From Scolanthus callimorphus (taxonomy: Eukaryota > Cnidaria > Anthozoa > Actiniaria > Edwardsiidae), in the NCBI GenBank assembly GCA_033964015.1, contig CM066916.1, positions 27,173,404-27,237,403 of the forward strand: a DNA stretch of 64,000 nucleotides, written 5' to 3'. The notes under the pieces are model-generated. The model did not search any database. It saw nothing but the letters and a program-made list of their open reading frames with translations, and was not told the DNA's origin. Every line of letters starts with the position of its first letter. Within the stretch, counting starts at the first letter, position 1. The translations under genes were made by a program, and so were the position numbers. Positions 62,480-64,000 of the stretch are shown here, in pieces.

Positions 62480-62840
62480 AGGAGAGTTGGCCGAGGGAAT
62501 AGACCTTTCCGAAGTTTTTCTTATTTCCACAGGAGGCCACGGAGAAAAAATCCCTCACCACAGCTGGAAAGAGCAGCCCAAAATTAGTAAAATTGGAGAG
62601 TTTCAGAGGAAAATCTTCTGAAATAACGAAGAAATAGCCTGGCAAATTTCTCGAATTTTGTGTACGTTCGTATAGGATTTGCGACCAAGCCTCCAAAGTT
62701 TGCATCATCGGTATGCAAGAATTCTCGTTTGCCGAACGAATCGGTATTAAAATCGTGAACCTTACCTTTCATTATTTCAAAAGATTTTCCTCTCAAACTT
62801 TCGCATTTTACTAATTTCAGGCTGCTCTATCCAGCTATAG
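62480..62840. other. No gene recognised
   Basis: After GGAGAGTTGGCCGAGGGAAT the two duplicated blocks diverge. A 94-codon minus frame here has no motif. Nothing else was seen. Confidence 0.4.
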
Positions 62841-63003
62841 TTATTTATTTATTTATTTTATTTATTTTATTTATTTAAACAATATTTTAACAGGACAGTC
62901 CAGTTCAGCAATGCTGGTTTGAATGGAGGCCTGCGTTAAACTATACTAAGAAACAATAAAAATCATACAATACACTACATATAGAAATACAAATCGATAA
63001 TAA

Positions 63004-63614
63004 TTATCCGCTTAGATGCCTTTTCAGGGTTGTTTTAAAGCAATCTAATTGGTTAATATGTCTTAGTTCAGCCGGAAGCGAGTTCCACTCTTTTGCGCCA
63101 CAATAACGGAACGAACTTTGGTATTTTGTAGTCCTAGCGCTGGGCAAGCGCAGATGGTCCTTATTGCGAGTATTGTAAGAGTGGAACTCGCTTCTACGAC
63201 TGAACTCCTGCAGGAGATATGCAGGCGCAAGACCTTGGAGACATTAAAAAATTTGTAGACAAGTGTGGTACTGTCTACGTTTATTAAGCGATGGCCAGCT
63301 GAATGTGAGTTGGATGTCGCGCTGCTCTACTTTGCGGCATTCGATGATGCTTGCCGCGCGCCTATAGAGCCTGTCCAAATAGTCGCGATTAGTTTTCCCG
63401 CAGCCTCCCCAAACCACACAGCAATAGTCGAAGAGAGGAAGTACCATGGCGTTAAATAGAGTAATACAAGCCTCTCGAGGAATGACCCTGCGTGCTTTGC
63501 GAAGCATGCCAAGCCGTGACGATATTTTGGAAGAAATGTGGTCAATATTGTCATTCCAAGAGAGGCTTCCATCAAGCACAACACCAAGGTACTTGAACTC
63601 ATAGACTCTTTCAA
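63004..63614 (-). pseudogene. LINE C-terminal region, frame 2
   Basis: YLGVVLDGSLSWNDNIDHIS, then ALVLPLF-type line (NAMVLPLFDYCCVVWGG) and RLYRRAASIIECR. After a stop codon near 63247 (where TCLQIF is followed by TAA and CLQGLAPAYLLQEF) it ends with WNSLPAEL and FKTTLKRHL, the standard C-terminus of this LINE group. Confidence 0.75.
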
Positions 63615-63989
63615 AGGTCTATTGTTTGCAGAGATACAGAAACGGTCAATCTTAGCGAGCCTTTGATGTGTTCCAACAAGCATAACCTTAGTCTTAGAAT
63701 AATTAAGGTGCAGGAAATTATCACTTAACCAGTTGATTATGCTACTAAGATCCTCGGATAAGCAGGCTTCGATAGTAGATACCAAGCTACCACTAAAATA
63801 AAGCAGCATATCATCGGCATACAGTTGTATTTTGCATTTGGATACGACAGATGGTAAATCATTTATGTAAGCCAAGAACAACAAGGGACCCAGAATGGAC
63901 CCTTGAGGTACTCCAAACTGTATCTTTGATGGTTCGGAAAGAATTCCATTTACTAAAATACTCTGAGTTCTATCGGTTAAGTAGGCCAT
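63615..63989 (-). pseudogene. LINE reverse transcriptase fragment, frame 1
   Basis: Carries motifs for dNTP binding and catalysis (QGSILGPLLF, YADD), and ends in a frameshift after the segment FCISANNRPLKE. It would continue left into the 63004-63614 part in another frame. Confidence 0.8.
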
Positions 63990-64000
63990 GAACCAAACAA

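Larger units (their letters stand above)
62841..64000 (-). mobile_element. CR1-like LINE, RT to 3' end, cut by window edge
   Basis: The minus frame from the edge shows the RT: FGVPQGSILGPLLFLAYIND, the catalytic LYADDMLLYF and INWLSDNFLHLNYSKTKVML. A frameshift near 63615 moves the reading to VYEFKYLGVVLDGSLSWNDN, then FDYCCVVWGGC and LDRLYRRAASII. A further in-frame stop occurs near 63247. The protein end KEWNSLPAELRHINQLDCFK...LKRHLSG terminates at 63004. The 3' end carries a TTTA/ATTT repeat at 62841-62880. It is a damaged, non-mobile copy; its 5' part lies outside. Confidence 0.88.

Overview
The window is repeat-dense, AT-rich animal DNA with introns and almost no conserved single-copy coding sequence. 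The Krüppel-type C2H2 zinc-finger genes, an L1/Tx1-like LINE, CR1-like LINEs, a tyrosine-recombinase retrotransposon with split direct repeats, and very many short foldback DNA elements point to an invertebrate, most likely an anthozoan cnidarian (coral or sea anemone). That placement is inference from style and repeat content; no marker gene here proves it.

Layout. 1-9 kb holds small DNA-transposon derivatives, a tRNA/5S-like SINE fragment and no convincing gene except possible exons. 10.3-18.2 kb is a block of four different tandem arrays (units of about 192, 395, 50 and 86 bp), two of them interrupted by foldback elements. 18.2-24.8 kb is mostly unique, with one plausible first exon on the minus strand near 20.8 kb. 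24.8-26.9 kb carries the terminal exon of a C2H2 zinc-finger gene. 27-34 kb is MITEs plus a duplicated short exon (MSKMADGE...) with a splice donor. 34.9-42.8 kb is a Russian-doll composite: a foldback element containing a second foldback element, which contains a DIRS-order (Ngaro/PAT-like) retrotransposon. 44-45.5 kb has two tandem L1-like fragments, and 45.5-48.9 kb a second zinc-finger terminal exon, paralogous to the first and with a 3' region inflated by MITEs. 50.9-57.6 kb is a CR1-like LINE (minus strand) split by a full-length two-ORF L1-like element with a poly-A tail and a 13-bp target-site duplication. 57.6-62.8 kb is foldback elements, short tandem repeats and a third copy of the short exon. 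The window ends in another CR1-like LINE running off the right edge.

How the parts relate. The two zinc-finger exons have the same acceptor position, the same phase and related 3' flanks, so they are tandem paralogues. The duplicated 20-codon exon ends in phase 0 and both zinc-finger exons begin in phase 0, so it is a good candidate first exon for this family. If so, the intron of the second gene holds the whole nested transposon composite. Both paralogues carry an in-frame stop that cuts off fingers still recognisable downstream. Most other long reading frames arise from tandem repeats or lie antisense to real features and were left out.
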